Shown piece by piece: positions 25,391 through 34,293 of a stretch of 64,000 nucleotides of DNA. The DNA comes from Halomonas alkaliantarctica (GTDB lineage Bacteria > Pseudomonadota > Gammaproteobacteria > Pseudomonadales > Halomonadaceae), in assembly GCF_029854215.1 (NCBI RefSeq), contig NZ_CP122961.1:3224001-3288000 (forward strand), given 5' to 3'. How positions within the stretch are numbered: the stretch's first letter is position 1; every line of letters begins with the position of its first letter. A model generated the notes under the pieces. That model did no database searches. It was not told the origin of the DNA and saw nothing but the letters and a program-made list of their open reading frames with translations. A program made the translations under genes and the position numbers.

Positions 25391-27985
25391 TCATGCGGTG
25401 GCAGTGGCTGAGGTGTTATCACGACGTCGACGCTGCATCAAAACAATCAACCCGAAGAGCAAGAAGGCCGGGATCCACATTAGCTCCTTGGTCCAGCGGT
25501 CGACGGGGGCCAACACCTCGATGATTTCTTGATCGAAGTCGAAACCGAGCTCTGCCGCTTGACTGCCGTAGGTCACCATATCAACGGTTGCCGTGCCATC
25601 CTCAATAAAGAGCTCCATGCCCAGGTTATCGAGTCGCTCCTGGCCTGTTTCTCCTTCAGGTACCGGCAGGGTCATATAAGTGGTCATGGGATCGCCATAA
25701 TCATCCAGACCGGCAATCTGCAAGCGCAGAGTGGAATCTTCGTCCACATTGCCTAACGCTTCGACGAATTGCGCGGGCGGAATGGACTCGTAGGGATCAT
25801 GAATCATATCCATCCAGAAACCGGGACGGAACAGCGTGAACGCAATCAGCAGCAGCACGATGGACTCATACCAGCGGTTGCGGGTAATCATAAAGCCCTG
25901 GGTCGCGGCGGCGAAGATCAACATGGCGATGGTCGACACCACAAAGATCAGTACCCCCTGGAGGAAGGTCACATCGATGAGGAGCAGATCAGTATTGAAG
26001 ATGAACAGGAACGGTAGCGCCGCGGTACGAAGGCTGTAATAGAACGCCTGGAAGCCGGTTCGAATGGGATCACCACCTGATACGGCTGCCGCCGCAAAGG
26101 ATGCCAGCCCCACCGGCGGGGTAACGTCGGCCATGATACCGAAGTAGAACACGAACAGGTGTACCGCAATCAATGGCACCAGCAAGCCATTTTCAGCACC
26201 CAAGTTGACGATGACCGGTGCCAATAGTGCCGACACGACGATGTAGTTTGCTGTCGTAGGTAAACCCATGCCGAGAATCAAACTAAGCACTGCGGTAAGC
26301 AGCAAGATGAGCATCAAGTTGCCCATGGCAAGCGTTTCCACCACCTCGGCCAGCACCAAGCCTACCCCGGTCTGGGATACGGCACCGACGATAATACCAG
26401 CGGTGGCCGTGGCAATACCGATACCGATCATGTTGCGGGCACCAGTGACCAGGCCATCCCAAAGATCCATAGCGCCTTCACGCAGATCCGCCTTCATATC
26501 GCTGCGTCCGCGAAAGATTGACGTGATAGGGCGCTGGGTAAGAATAATGAAAATCATGAAAACAGTGGCCCAGAAAGCCGACAGTCCTGGCGACAAACGT
26601 TCCACCATCAGACACCAAACCAGCACGATGACGGGCAGGATATACTGCAAGCCCACCAACACCGTGGGTTTGGTTTGCGGCAGCGAATAGATCGGTTCAT
26701 TAGGATCATCGAGTTCAAGCTCGGGGTAACCTGACGCCAGCTTGAGCAGTGCAACATAAATGACCGTTAGCCCTACGCCTACTACCCAGGGTGTTGCCTC
26801 GCCCAACACCGGCTTGAGCCAGCCAAGACCGTAATAGACCGCCAACGCGGTCACCATCATGAGTAGCAGCCCACCCAGGAAACCGATCACTTTATTGACC
26901 AGTGGCTTAGGAGGATTGCTGCTCTTGAGCCCCTTCATATTGGCCTTGAGGGCCTCAAGGTGAACAATGTAGACCAGCGCGATATACGAAATCAGCGCGG
27001 GCAGGAAGGCATGCTTAATCACCTCGACATAAGAGATACCCACATACTCAACCATCAAAAAAGCGGCAGCCCCCATTACAGGAGGCATAATCTGTCCATT
27101 AACCGATGACGCCACTTCGACAGCACCCGCCTTTTCCGCGGAAAATCCAACGCGTTTCATCATCGGCACCGTAAAGGTACCGGTGGTTACGACATTGGCA
27201 ATTGAGGAGCCGGAAATCAGGCCGGTCATGGCCGACGCGACCACGGCGGCTTTTGCTGGTCCACCGCGATAGTGACCCAGTAGCGAAAACGCCACTTTGA
27301 TAAAATAATTACCAGCACCCGCTTTATCGAGCAGGGCACCGAACAACACAAACAGGAACACAAAGCTGGTCGATACCCCGAGAGCGATACCGAACACACC
27401 CTGTGTGGTCAACCACTGGTGATTAATCAAGCCAAAGAGGCTCACCCCACCATGGGAAAGAATACCCGGCATCCAAGGGCCAGCTAGGCTATAGAGAAGA
27501 AAAATAGACGCCACAATCATTAGCGGCGGGCCAAGCGCTCGACGCGTCGCCTCAAGTAGCAGCAGTATACCGGCGATGCCTATGATGACGTCCTGCAGTA
27601 TCGGTGCGCCGGGGCGCTGGGATAACTGCTCGTAAAACATAAACATGTAAGCGCCACAAAAGGCCGCTGCAGATGCAAGGACCCAATCCTGAATCGGAAT
27701 ACGGTCGCGCGGCGAGCGCTTGAGCGCCGGATAGGCCATATACGCTAGAAAAAGCGCAAAGGCCAAGTGAATAGAACGGGATTCGGTGGCACTAAATACA
27801 CCAAACCCTAGAATGAAGGGCACTGGCGATGCTATCCATAATTGAAAAAGAGACCACACAGCCGCAATGCTTACCAAGAGTTTCCCGGGCATGCCGGCTG
27901 GCTTGCGGGCTCCCGTATCGCTGGAGGCGACCATATCCTCCAAGTCTACTCCGGCTCCCGAAGGCCTATTTTGATCATCTGTCAT
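25391..27985 (-). CDS. TRAP transporter fused permease (4TM/12TM, TAXI type) with DUF3394 tail
   Basis: An 864-residue fused DctQ-DctM permease. The N-terminal part (about 30-200) gives the small-subunit-like membrane segments. The large domain carries GLISGSSIANVVTTGTFTVPMMKRVGFSAEKAGAVEVASSVNGQIMPPVMGAAAFLMVEY, the TRAP signature. A C-terminal extension (about 690-864) ending in a membrane segment looks like DUF3394. Fused permeases work with TAXI binding proteins, and one is encoded 137 bases upstream. The substrate is unknown; TAXI systems often take 2-oxoglutarate, glutamate or related acids. UspA follows. Confidence 0.9.
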   Translation of the reverse strand: MTDDQNRPSGAGVDLEDMVASSDTGARKPAGMPGKLLVSIAAVWSLFQLWIASPVPFILGFGVFSATESRSIHLAFALFLAYMAYPALKRSPRDRIPIQDWVLASAAAFCGAYMFMFYEQLSQRPGAPILQDVIIGIAGILLLLEATRRALGPPLMIVASIFLLYSLAGPWMPGILSHGGVSLFGLINHQWLTTQGVFGIALGVSTSFVFLFVLFGALLDKAGAGNYFIKVAFSLLGHYRGGPAKAAVVASAMTGLISGSSIANVVTTGTFTVPMMKRVGFSAEKAGAVEVASSVNGQIMPPVMGAAAFLMVEYVGISYVEVIKHAFLPALISYIALVYIVHLEALKANMKGLKSSNPPKPLVNKVIGFLGGLLLMMVTALAVYYGLGWLKPVLGEATPWVVGVGLTVIYVALLKLASGYPELELDDPNEPIYSLPQTKPTVLVGLQYILPVIVLVWCLMVERLSPGLSAFWATVFMIFIILTQRPITSIFRGRSDMKADLREGAMDLWDGLVTGARNMIGIGIATATAGIIVGAVSQTGVGLVLAEVVETLAMGNLMLILLLTAVLSLILGMGLPTTANYIVVSALLAPVIVNLGAENGLLVPLIAVHLFVFYFGIMADVTPPVGLASFAAAAVSGGDPIRTGFQAFYYSLRTAALPFLFIFNTDLLLIDVTFLQGVLIFVVSTIAMLIFAAATQGFMITRNRWYESIVLLLIAFTLFRPGFWMDMIHDPYESIPPAQFVEALGNVDEDSTLRLQIAGLDDYGDPMTTYMTLPVPEGETGQERLDNLGMELFIEDGTATVDMVTYGSQAAELGFDFDQEIIEVLAPVDRWTKELMWIPAFLLFGLIVLMQRRRRDNTSATATA

Positions 27986-28056
27986 CTGCCTGCCCCGCTC
28001 CGAGTCGATTGACTCATCATTGCCATATCGAAATGCCCTATTAACATTCTAAACCA

Positions 28057-28089
28057 AAATGCGCGGCACCCTGGGGTAACCGCGCATTT
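28057..28089 (-). other. intercistronic hairpin between TAXI binding protein and permease genes
   Basis: Ten-bp stem AAATGCGCGG / CCGCGCATTT, with an inner ACCC/GGGT stem. It lies just after the binding protein gene on the minus strand, with only a short T-tract. Such hairpins often allow partial termination, so more binding protein than permease is made. Confidence 0.65.
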
Positions 28090-28122
28090 CTTACTAAGGC
28101 AGTAACACCTTAGGCTTCTGGA

Positions 28123-29103
28123 TTACTCGATCCAGCCTTGTTCACGGTAGTAACGCGCCGCACCTTCATGCAACGGTGCGGAAAGCCCTTGAGTCACCAT
28201 CTCTTCCGGCACAAGGTTCTCGAAGGCAGGATGCAAACGCTTGAAACGATCAAAGTTGTCAAAAACCGCCTTAACGGTCTGATAGATAACTTCTTCGTCA
28301 GCTTCAGCAGTGGTGACAAAGGTCGCCGCCACCCCGAAGGTTTCGACATCTTCGTCATTGCCGCGATACAAACCGCCTGGGATTACCGAGGAGGAGTAGT
28401 AGGGGTATTCATCGACGATACCTTGAATGTCTTCGTCGTTCAGCGGTATCAGACGAGCATCAACGGTGGTGGTCGCTTCCTGAATGGAGCCATTAGGGTG
28501 ACCTACCACATAAACCATGGCATCGACGTTATTATCGGCCAATGCCGCCGCTTGCTCGGCAGCATCCAGCTGAGATGCCAGAGAGAATGTATCTTCAGTC
28601 CAGCCCTTGGCGTCCATCACCACTTCCATGGTGTTGCGCTGGCCGGAGCCGGGATTACCAATGTTGACGCGCTTGCCTTCCAAATCATCGAGAGTCTCGA
28701 TGCCTGAATCAGCACGCGCTAGCAGGGTCAGGGGCTCACCATGAACGCGGAATACAGCCCGCAGCTCTTCATAGGGTTCGCCTTCGAAATTTCCCGTGCC
28801 GTTGTAAGCTTGATACTGGACATCGGATTGCGCGACACCCATGTCCAATTCGCCGGATTTAATGCCATTGATGTTGGCGACAGAACCACCGGTGGAAGGT
28901 GCATTACACTTAATATCTGCGTCTTCGAGGCGATTAACCAAGCGGCAGATCGACTGACCCACGACGTAGTAGACGCCGGTTTGGCCACCGGTGCCGATGG
29001 TGATGAATTGCTCGTCACCCTGTGCCATTGCCGGTGATCCAAAAGCAGTGGCGGCAAGTAGCGCACCCGAGAAGGCAGTAGTGGAAAATACATGGCGTTT
29101 CAT
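28123..29103 (-). CDS. TAXI-family TRAP transporter solute-binding protein
   Basis: A periplasmic binding protein of 326 residues. The signal peptide is MKRHVFSTTAFSGALLAATAFGSPAMA. Family features follow: FITIGTGGQTGVYYVVGQSICRLVN, STGGSVANINGIKSGELDMGVAQSDVQYQAYNG, and the C-terminal HPAFENLVPEEMVTQGLSAPLHEGAARYYREQGW. It delivers substrate to the fused permease downstream. The ATG at 29103 has GAGGTG 5 bases upstream; the GTG two codons earlier overlaps that ribosome site and is unlikely. Promoter-region palindromes at 29123-29155 may control the operon. Confidence 0.92.
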   Translation of the reverse strand: MKRHVFSTTAFSGALLAATAFGSPAMAQGDEQFITIGTGGQTGVYYVVGQSICRLVNRLEDADIKCNAPSTGGSVANINGIKSGELDMGVAQSDVQYQAYNGTGNFEGEPYEELRAVFRVHGEPLTLLARADSGIETLDDLEGKRVNIGNPGSGQRNTMEVVMDAKGWTEDTFSLASQLDAAEQAAALADNNVDAMVYVVGHPNGSIQEATTTVDARLIPLNDEDIQGIVDEYPYYSSSVIPGGLYRGNDEDVETFGVAATFVTTAEADEEVIYQTVKAVFDNFDRFKRLHPAFENLVPEEMVTQGLSAPLHEGAARYYREQGWIE

Positions 29104-29426
29104 GAACACACCTCTTTATATTGATGTTATGAGCGTATTTGATGTTACAAACATCGTGCGTTTTGGTCTCACCTAATGAACCGTTCCCTCAGGTGGACTC
29201 GCTCCAAAACGTTTTCGAGACATTCTGTTTTTAAGACAAACGGTTACAGGCGAGCCATAGCTGCCTGCTAACACTACTTTAGCGAAAAAAACCTAATTAG
29301 CGAAATGTAATACGCTAAATAATGAATTTCGCTGTCGTCTAATACTCAGTGTAGCGGTCTTCATCGTTTAGGGAGCGTTAACTGCTATACCGCTTTTGCA
29401 TAGGGTAACCAAAAGGGTAAGCAAAA
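29104..29426. promoter_or_regulatory. TRAP-TAXI promoter region with repeated motifs
   Basis: No gene is seen here. Near the binding protein start, GATGTTA occurs at 29123 and 29141, the second copy within a perfect dyad GATGTT-ACA-AACATC (29141-29155). Farther up, TTAGCGAAA occurs at 29279-29287 and 29297-29305, with the inverted copy TTTCGCT at 29327-29333. Both sets are candidate regulator sites. Confidence 0.45.
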
Positions 29427-30734
29427 TTAATCAACGTTATAGCCCAAAACGCGCGGCAGCCATAACGCGATAGCGGGGAAGATTGCCACCAGTGCTAGCG
29501 CACAGCCCATCGCAACGACAAATAGCAGCGCCCAGCCGAGGGTCTGTTCCAAGCGAATTTTGGCCACTTCGGTTGTCACCATCAAATTCACCGCTACCGG
29601 CGGGGTAAACTGACCAATGGCAATGTTCATCGCCAATAGAATCCCAAACCACACCGGGTTCCATTCAAAGTGCTGCATTACGGGGATCAAGATCGGCATC
29701 ATGATTAGATAAATCGAGATCGCATCCAAAAGCATCCCTGCGACCAGCACGGCCAGCATCACTAGGATTAGCAGCAGCACGCCATTATCGGTCAGGCTAA
29801 TAATCCATTCAGCCAAGTGGCGGAAGGTGCCCAACATGGTACCCGCCCAGGCAAAAATACCTGCCAGAGCGATAATCAGCATCACCACGCCGGAGATAAT
29901 CGCCGCCTCACCCAATAGCTCCCATAAATCGCGCAGTGACAGCTCGCGGGTTAAAAAGAGCCCCACAATCGCACCATAAGCCACCGCCACCACGGCCGCT
30001 TCGGTGGGCGTAAACAGGCCCGAACGCAAACCGCCCAATATCAGCACCGGGGCGAACAGCGCCGGTATCGCCTGTCTAAAGGTGGTGCGTACACTTAGTC
30101 GCTCTGCCCCCTCTTTAGGGGTACCGCCCTCCCAACCGTAGCGTTTGGAAACGATCATAGCGGGAGCCAGTAGCGCCAGCCCTGCCAAAATACCGGGAAA
30201 TAAGCCTGCCGCGAAAAGTGCGCGTAAATCGACGCCCGGCACCACAATTGAGTAAAGAATCAGCGCCACTGAAGGGGGTATGAGTATTGCCGTCGAGGCA
30301 GAGGCGGCAATCAACGTGGCGGAAAACGGCTTGGGATAGCCCGCTTTGGTCATGCTGGGCAGCATGACCATCGCTACCGCCGCTGCATCGGCAGGGCCTG
30401 AGCCGCTCATACCGCCCATAATCATACATACCAGCACTGCCACCAACGCCAAGCCACCGTGGCGCGGGCCAATTAACGCCTGGGCAAAACGCACCAAGCG
30501 CAACGCCACACCCGAGCGCTCGAAAATAAGCCCGGTTAAGATAAATAGCGGAATCGCAATCAAGGGGTACTTGGCAATGCTGTTATAAGTGTTGGTACCC
30601 ATCGTCGCGAGCATATCCGGCGACAAACCCAGCACGATGCCGACGGCTCCGGAGAGCGCCAGCGAGAACGCTACCGGCACTCCCGCTATCAGCAAGCCTG
30701 CAAAGGCCAGAATCATCCACACATCAGGGCTCAT
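29427..30734 (-). CDS. TRAP transporter large permease (DctM)
   Basis: A 435-residue, twelve-segment sodium-driven carrier subunit. TRAP features include RLVRFAQALIGPRHGGLALVAVLVCMIMGGMSGSGPADAAAVAMVMLPSM and GQFTPPVAVNLMVTTEVAK. It overlaps the small permease gene by 11 bases, with GGGAGG before its start. It forms a classical three-part TRAP system with the two genes upstream. The substrate cannot be told from the sequence; C4-dicarboxylates and other organic acids are typical. Confidence 0.93.
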   Translation of the reverse strand: MSPDVWMILAFAGLLIAGVPVAFSLALSGAVGIVLGLSPDMLATMGTNTYNSIAKYPLIAIPLFILTGLIFERSGVALRLVRFAQALIGPRHGGLALVAVLVCMIMGGMSGSGPADAAAVAMVMLPSMTKAGYPKPFSATLIAASASTAILIPPSVALILYSIVVPGVDLRALFAAGLFPGILAGLALLAPAMIVSKRYGWEGGTPKEGAERLSVRTTFRQAIPALFAPVLILGGLRSGLFTPTEAAVVAVAYGAIVGLFLTRELSLRDLWELLGEAAIISGVVMLIIALAGIFAWAGTMLGTFRHLAEWIISLTDNGVLLLILVMLAVLVAGMLLDAISIYLIMMPILIPVMQHFEWNPVWFGILLAMNIAIGQFTPPVAVNLMVTTEVAKIRLEQTLGWALLFVVAMGCALALVAIFPAIALWLPRVLGYNVD

Positions 30735-31203
30735 CGGTGAGCCTCCCAGTTAAACGGTCAGCGGTTTGCTGAAACAAGCGCCATAACATGGCCGCAGAAA
30801 GCACGGGTAACCAGACTAAATACCACCATTGGGGCAGGCCAAGTCCTGGAGACAGCGACTCCCATTGATACTCTTGCCAGGCTAACTTGCCGCCGTACCA
30901 GGTAATCAAGCCAAGTACGGTGACACCGCATAGCGCTTGAAAAAGTATCAGTGCGCGGCGGTACTTGAGCGGCAATGCCCGTTCCAGAAAGCCAATACGA
31001 ATATGCCGGTTACGCCGCAGAGCCACCGAGGCACCCGCAAAAGTCAGCACCACCAGCAGAAATACGGAAAACTCTTCGGTGAACGAAAATGAGCCGCCGG
31101 TTAAATAGCGGGTAATAACATTGCCCAAACTAATCAACGAGATAATGATTAATGCCAGCGCGCCCAGCCAGCGTTCTGGGCGCGCATCAGGAAAGCCTTT
31201 CAT
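30724..31203 (-). CDS. TRAP transporter small permease (DctQ)
   Basis: A 159-residue membrane protein with four predicted membrane segments, the normal DctQ layout. The family-typical FTEEFSVFLLVVLTFAGASVALRRNRHIRIGFLERALP is present. It lies 61 bases after the binding protein gene, with a hairpin between, and overlaps the large permease gene by 11 bases. Confidence 0.9.
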   Translation of the reverse strand: MKGFPDARPERWLGALALIIISLISLGNVITRYLTGGSFSFTEEFSVFLLVVLTFAGASVALRRNRHIRIGFLERALPLKYRRALILFQALCGVTVLGLITWYGGKLAWQEYQWESLSPGLGLPQWWYLVWLPVLSAAMLWRLFQQTADRLTGRLTDEP

Positions 31204-31217
31204 GGCAGCCTCACAGC

Positions 31218-31245
31218 AAAAAAATCCCAGCCATAAAGGCCGGGA
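31218..31245 (-). terminator. attenuator-like hairpin between dctP- and dctQ-type genes
   Basis: Stem TCCCxGCC / GGCxGGGA with one mismatch and loop ATAAA; on the minus strand it is followed by seven T residues. It would let most transcripts stop after the binding protein gene, with read-through into the permease genes. Confidence 0.7.
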
Positions 31246-31264
31246 GTTTGAACATCAAAGATAA

Positions 31265-32275
31265 TTAGCGCGCGTCGATATCGGCTTGTGCGGCCTCTAC
31301 CACCTCTTCACCAATCCGCGGCGCCCATTTTTCGTAAACAGACTGGGTGGCATCAACAAAGACTTGGTACTGCTCATCAGTTAATTCAGTCACGGTCACA
31401 CCGCGCTCTTGAATCGCCGCAAGACGCTCGGCCTCATCTTCACGGGTCATGGCGATTTCCCACTCACCGGCTTCTACAGCGGTTTCGCGCAGCAGGGTTT
31501 GCTGCTCTTCGCTCAATGTTTGCCATACCTGCTGATTGACGGCAAAAATCAGCGGGTCATTCATGTAGTTCCAGAGTGTTAGATGCTCCTGGCCGACTTG
31601 ATCGATGCGCGCGACGTCAAACACAGAGAGCGGGTTCTCCTGGCCATCAACGGCGCCGGTGGTCAGCGCAGGCTGAGCGTCGGTCCAGCTCATTTGAGTG
31701 GGGTCAGCGCCTAATGCTGAGAAGGTATCCTGGAACAGCGGCGAACCCACAACACGGATTTTAAGGCCGTCCAAGTCATCTGGCTGGCTAATCGGTCCAC
31801 GAGAATTGGAAACCTGGCGGAATCCGTTTTCACCCCAGGCCAGCGGGATAACGCCGCGAGATTCGATTGCTTCAAAGACCAACTCTCCTGCCTCACCACC
31901 GGTGACCGCATCAACGGCGGCTTCATCGGGAATAAAAAACGGTAAAGAGAACAGATTGAGCTCCGGCACCTGGGGCGACCAGTTGATGGTGGAACCCACA
32001 GCGGCATCGATCAACCCAGAGCGCATCGCAGAAAACTCACGGGTTTGATCGCCGGAAACCAGTTGTGAATTGGGGTAAACACGCAGCGTTAACTCACCAT
32101 CGCTGCGTTCTTCCACTAATTCTGCCCACTTCTCCGCTGCCTGCCCCCACGGGAAAGCATCAGACAAAACGGTGGAAACCGAGAGTTCGCGAGCTTGAGC
32201 AGAAAGGGAGGCAGAGAGCAGTGCTGCCCCGGCCAAGCCGGCAGTTAAACGAGCCATTGAGCGTGTCAGCGTCAT
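31265..32275 (-). CDS. TRAP transporter solute-binding protein (DctP family)
   Basis: A periplasmic binding protein of 336 residues with a signal peptide (cleavage likely after LSAQA). DctP features are KWAELVEERSDGELTLRVYPNSQLVSGDQTREFSAMRSGLIDAAV and DLDGLKIRVVGSPLFQDTFSALGADPTQMSWTDAQPALTTGAVDGQENPL. The arginine of IRVVGS normally binds the substrate carboxylate, so an organic acid is likely. AAGGAT precedes the start. It is first in the TRAP operon and divergent from the EamA gene. Confidence 0.93.
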   Translation of the reverse strand: MTLTRSMARLTAGLAGAALLSASLSAQARELSVSTVLSDAFPWGQAAEKWAELVEERSDGELTLRVYPNSQLVSGDQTREFSAMRSGLIDAAVGSTINWSPQVPELNLFSLPFFIPDEAAVDAVTGGEAGELVFEAIESRGVIPLAWGENGFRQVSNSRGPISQPDDLDGLKIRVVGSPLFQDTFSALGADPTQMSWTDAQPALTTGAVDGQENPLSVFDVARIDQVGQEHLTLWNYMNDPLIFAVNQQVWQTLSEEQQTLLRETAVEAGEWEIAMTREDEAERLAAIQERGVTVTELTDEQYQVFVDATQSVYEKWAPRIGEEVVEAAQADIDAR

Positions 32276-32555
32276 GGTAGATCCTTTTTAGCTATTTTTA
32301 TGAAGTGCGCAGATAGCAGTCGTGAAGCTTTTCGATAAAGCCCCACTTATTGTATGCACTTAACGCACGAAAGAAAGACACCTAAGGTCGGCATGACTAA
32401 CTCTCTTCTGAATCTCACTGAGTCTTGGCCATAAATTTCTTGGCCGTGCGTTTGGAGAGCGTCCATCATCGAATAACCCCGTCCTGCAGCCACTCAGAGC
32501 ACTGTTATTTTTGCCTTCACCCAAGCTGGTACAATAGCCCTCTTTTCATTTAAAC

Positions 32556-33422
32556 ATGGACATCAACGTGCCAATACGCGACCTGCTGCTCGGCCTCTTT
32601 GTTATCGTCATATGGGCGCTAAACATCATTGTTATCAAGGTCGGTGTAGCAGAGCTACCGCCGCTATTAATGATGACCCTACGTTTTACGCTGGTCGCTG
32701 TGCTGTTGGTGCCCTTCTACCCGGTGGCGCGGGCGCAACTGCCGTTTTTGCTTCTGTTATCCATCACCTTCGGCAGCCTACACTTCGCTCTATTGTTCAT
32801 TGGTTTAGAGCATGCAGAAGCGGGTACCGGCGCGCTCTTGGTGCAAATGGGAACGCCCTTTGCCACATTGTTAGCAGTGATATTTCTAAAAGAGAAGCTG
32901 GGCCCCAAACGTATTGTCGGGCTGCTGCTCTCTTTTGCGGGGGTAGTCGTGCTGGCCGGTGGGCCAACACTGCCCTCTCCGTTACCACTGGCAATTCTGT
33001 TGTGCAGTGCCATGGGCTGGGCGGTGTCGCAGCTGTTGATCAAGCGTGGCCCGCCCATTGCGCCGATGGCGCTGGCAGGCTGGGTGGCACTGTTTGCGGT
33101 GCCACAGGTAGCGCTGGGTTCATGGCTATTTGAGAGCGGTCAGTGGCAGGCGATACAGCAAGCAACCTGGTTAGGCTGGGGGGCGATGATTTACACCGCC
33201 GTAATGTCATCGATCGTCGCTTACGGGATTTGGTACGCCCTTTTGCGCCGTCACCCGGTTAATCGCGTGGTACCCATGACGCTACTCGTACCGGTACTAG
33301 CAGTCGGCCTAGGCGCACTGTTAATGGGCGACAGCTTAGGCGTGCATAAGCTGGTAGGCGGTGGCTTAGTGATCGCAGGTATTGCCCTGATTGTGATCAG
33401 ATTTCGCCGTCGCAATCGATAA
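32556..33422 (+). CDS. EamA/DMT-family transporter
   Basis: A 288-residue carrier with ten membrane segments in two EamA repeats (first about 8-138, second about 150-283). Motifs such as FGSLHFALLFIGLEHAEAGTGALLVQMGTPFATLLAVIFLKEKLGPKRIVGLLLSFAGVVVLAGG are typical of amino-acid or metabolite exporters of the drug/metabolite superfamily. No ribosome site precedes the ATG; a GTG at 32568 is an alternative. The last codons and stop lie inside a short sequence shared with the DUF192 gene (33409-33446), so its C-terminus may have been reshaped by that rearrangement. Confidence 0.87.
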   Translation: MDINVPIRDLLLGLFVIVIWALNIIVIKVGVAELPPLLMMTLRFTLVAVLLVPFYPVARAQLPFLLLLSITFGSLHFALLFIGLEHAEAGTGALLVQMGTPFATLLAVIFLKEKLGPKRIVGLLLSFAGVVVLAGGPTLPSPLPLAILLCSAMGWAVSQLLIKRGPPIAPMALAGWVALFAVPQVALGSWLFESGQWQAIQQATWLGWGAMIYTAVMSSIVAYGIWYALLRRHPVNRVVPMTLLVPVLAVGLGALLMGDSLGVHKLVGGGLVIAGIALIVIRFRRRNR

Positions 33423-33446
33423 ACGCAATATAGAGGGGAATCAGCG
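33409..33446. repeat. DUF192-derived repeat, copy 1 (fragment)
   Basis: 38 bases matching 34489-34526 at 34 of 38 positions, across the EamA stop codon. On the minus strand it reads LIPLYIAFIDCDG, against LIPLDIAFIDSDG in the intact DUF192 gene, so it appears to be a decayed fragment of a DUF192 coding region. Confidence 0.75.
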
Positions 33447-33539
33447 AAGCGGCATCGGCAGCAGCGCCGTCATCGAAACGTCACATATTCGCACGGGCCA
33501 ATCAGTTAGGCTGTACCGTTATCAAGCTGGGAGTTCCCT

Positions 33540-34274
33540 ATGCAGATGCTGGCGCTTTACAGTATCAAGGGTGGAGTGGGCAAGACCGCCTCCGCCGTCA
33601 ATCTCGCCGCCGAAGCGGCCCGCGATGGCAGTCGAGTATTGCTCTGGGATCTCGATCCGCAGGCCGCTACCACCTTCTACCTGCGCAGCAAACCCAAAGT
33701 GCGTGGTGGCGTCGACAAACTGGTCAAGGGCAAGGCTGATCTTGATCGGGCGATCCGCGAGACCGACATCGAGGGGCTCGACCTGCTGCCTGCGGCACTG
33801 GGATCGCGCGACCTTGAAGCGTCAATGGAAACCCGCAAGCCCAGTAGGCTGCGCAAGATCCTCAAGCCGGTGATGGCCAGTTACGACTTAGTGATACTCG
33901 ACTGCCCGCCAAGCCTGTCCGCACTCTCCGAGCAGATCTTCTCCAGCGTCGATGCCCTGCTGGTGCCGGTGGTGCCGACGACTCTGTCATTGCGCACCCT
34001 CGAACAACTAGACGGTCATCTCGACGCGGTCGAACAGGCCTGCCCGATCTGGCCTTTCGTAACCCTCGCCGACCGCCGCAAGACCCTACACCGCGAGGTG
34101 ATGGAGAGTCTTAGCGAACGCTGGCCGAGGCGCCTGTCGACGGCCGTGCCTAACGCCAGTGCGATCGAGCGCATGGGTATTGAGCGCGCTCCGGTCGGGC
34201 ATTTCGCCCGCAGCAGTCCGGGTGGTCGCGCCTATGCCGCGCTATGGCGAGAGATCTCGCAGCGTATGCAATGA
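33540..34274 (+). CDS. orphan ParA/MinD-family ATPase
   Basis: A 244-residue deviant Walker ATPase. The P-loop is SIKGGVGKTASAVNLA near the N-terminus, the second acidic motif is LLWDLDPQAATTFYLR, and the Walker B is LVILDCPPSLSALSEQ. No ParB gene, parS-like repeat or flagellar/chemotaxis partner lies nearby, so it is an orphan that may position some other cargo. It looks somewhat more GC-rich than its neighbours, and it is bracketed by the two DUF192-like copies 1,080 bases apart. It is convergent with the DUF192 gene 19 bases downstream. Confidence 0.88.
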   Translation: MQMLALYSIKGGVGKTASAVNLAAEAARDGSRVLLWDLDPQAATTFYLRSKPKVRGGVDKLVKGKADLDRAIRETDIEGLDLLPAALGSRDLEASMETRKPSRLRKILKPVMASYDLVILDCPPSLSALSEQIFSSVDALLVPVVPTTLSLRTLEQLDGHLDAVEQACPIWPFVTLADRRKTLHREVMESLSERWPRRLSTAVPNASAIERMGIERAPVGHFARSSPGGRAYAALWREISQRMQ

Positions 34275-34293
34275 CCGTCTGCATCAACCCGGC

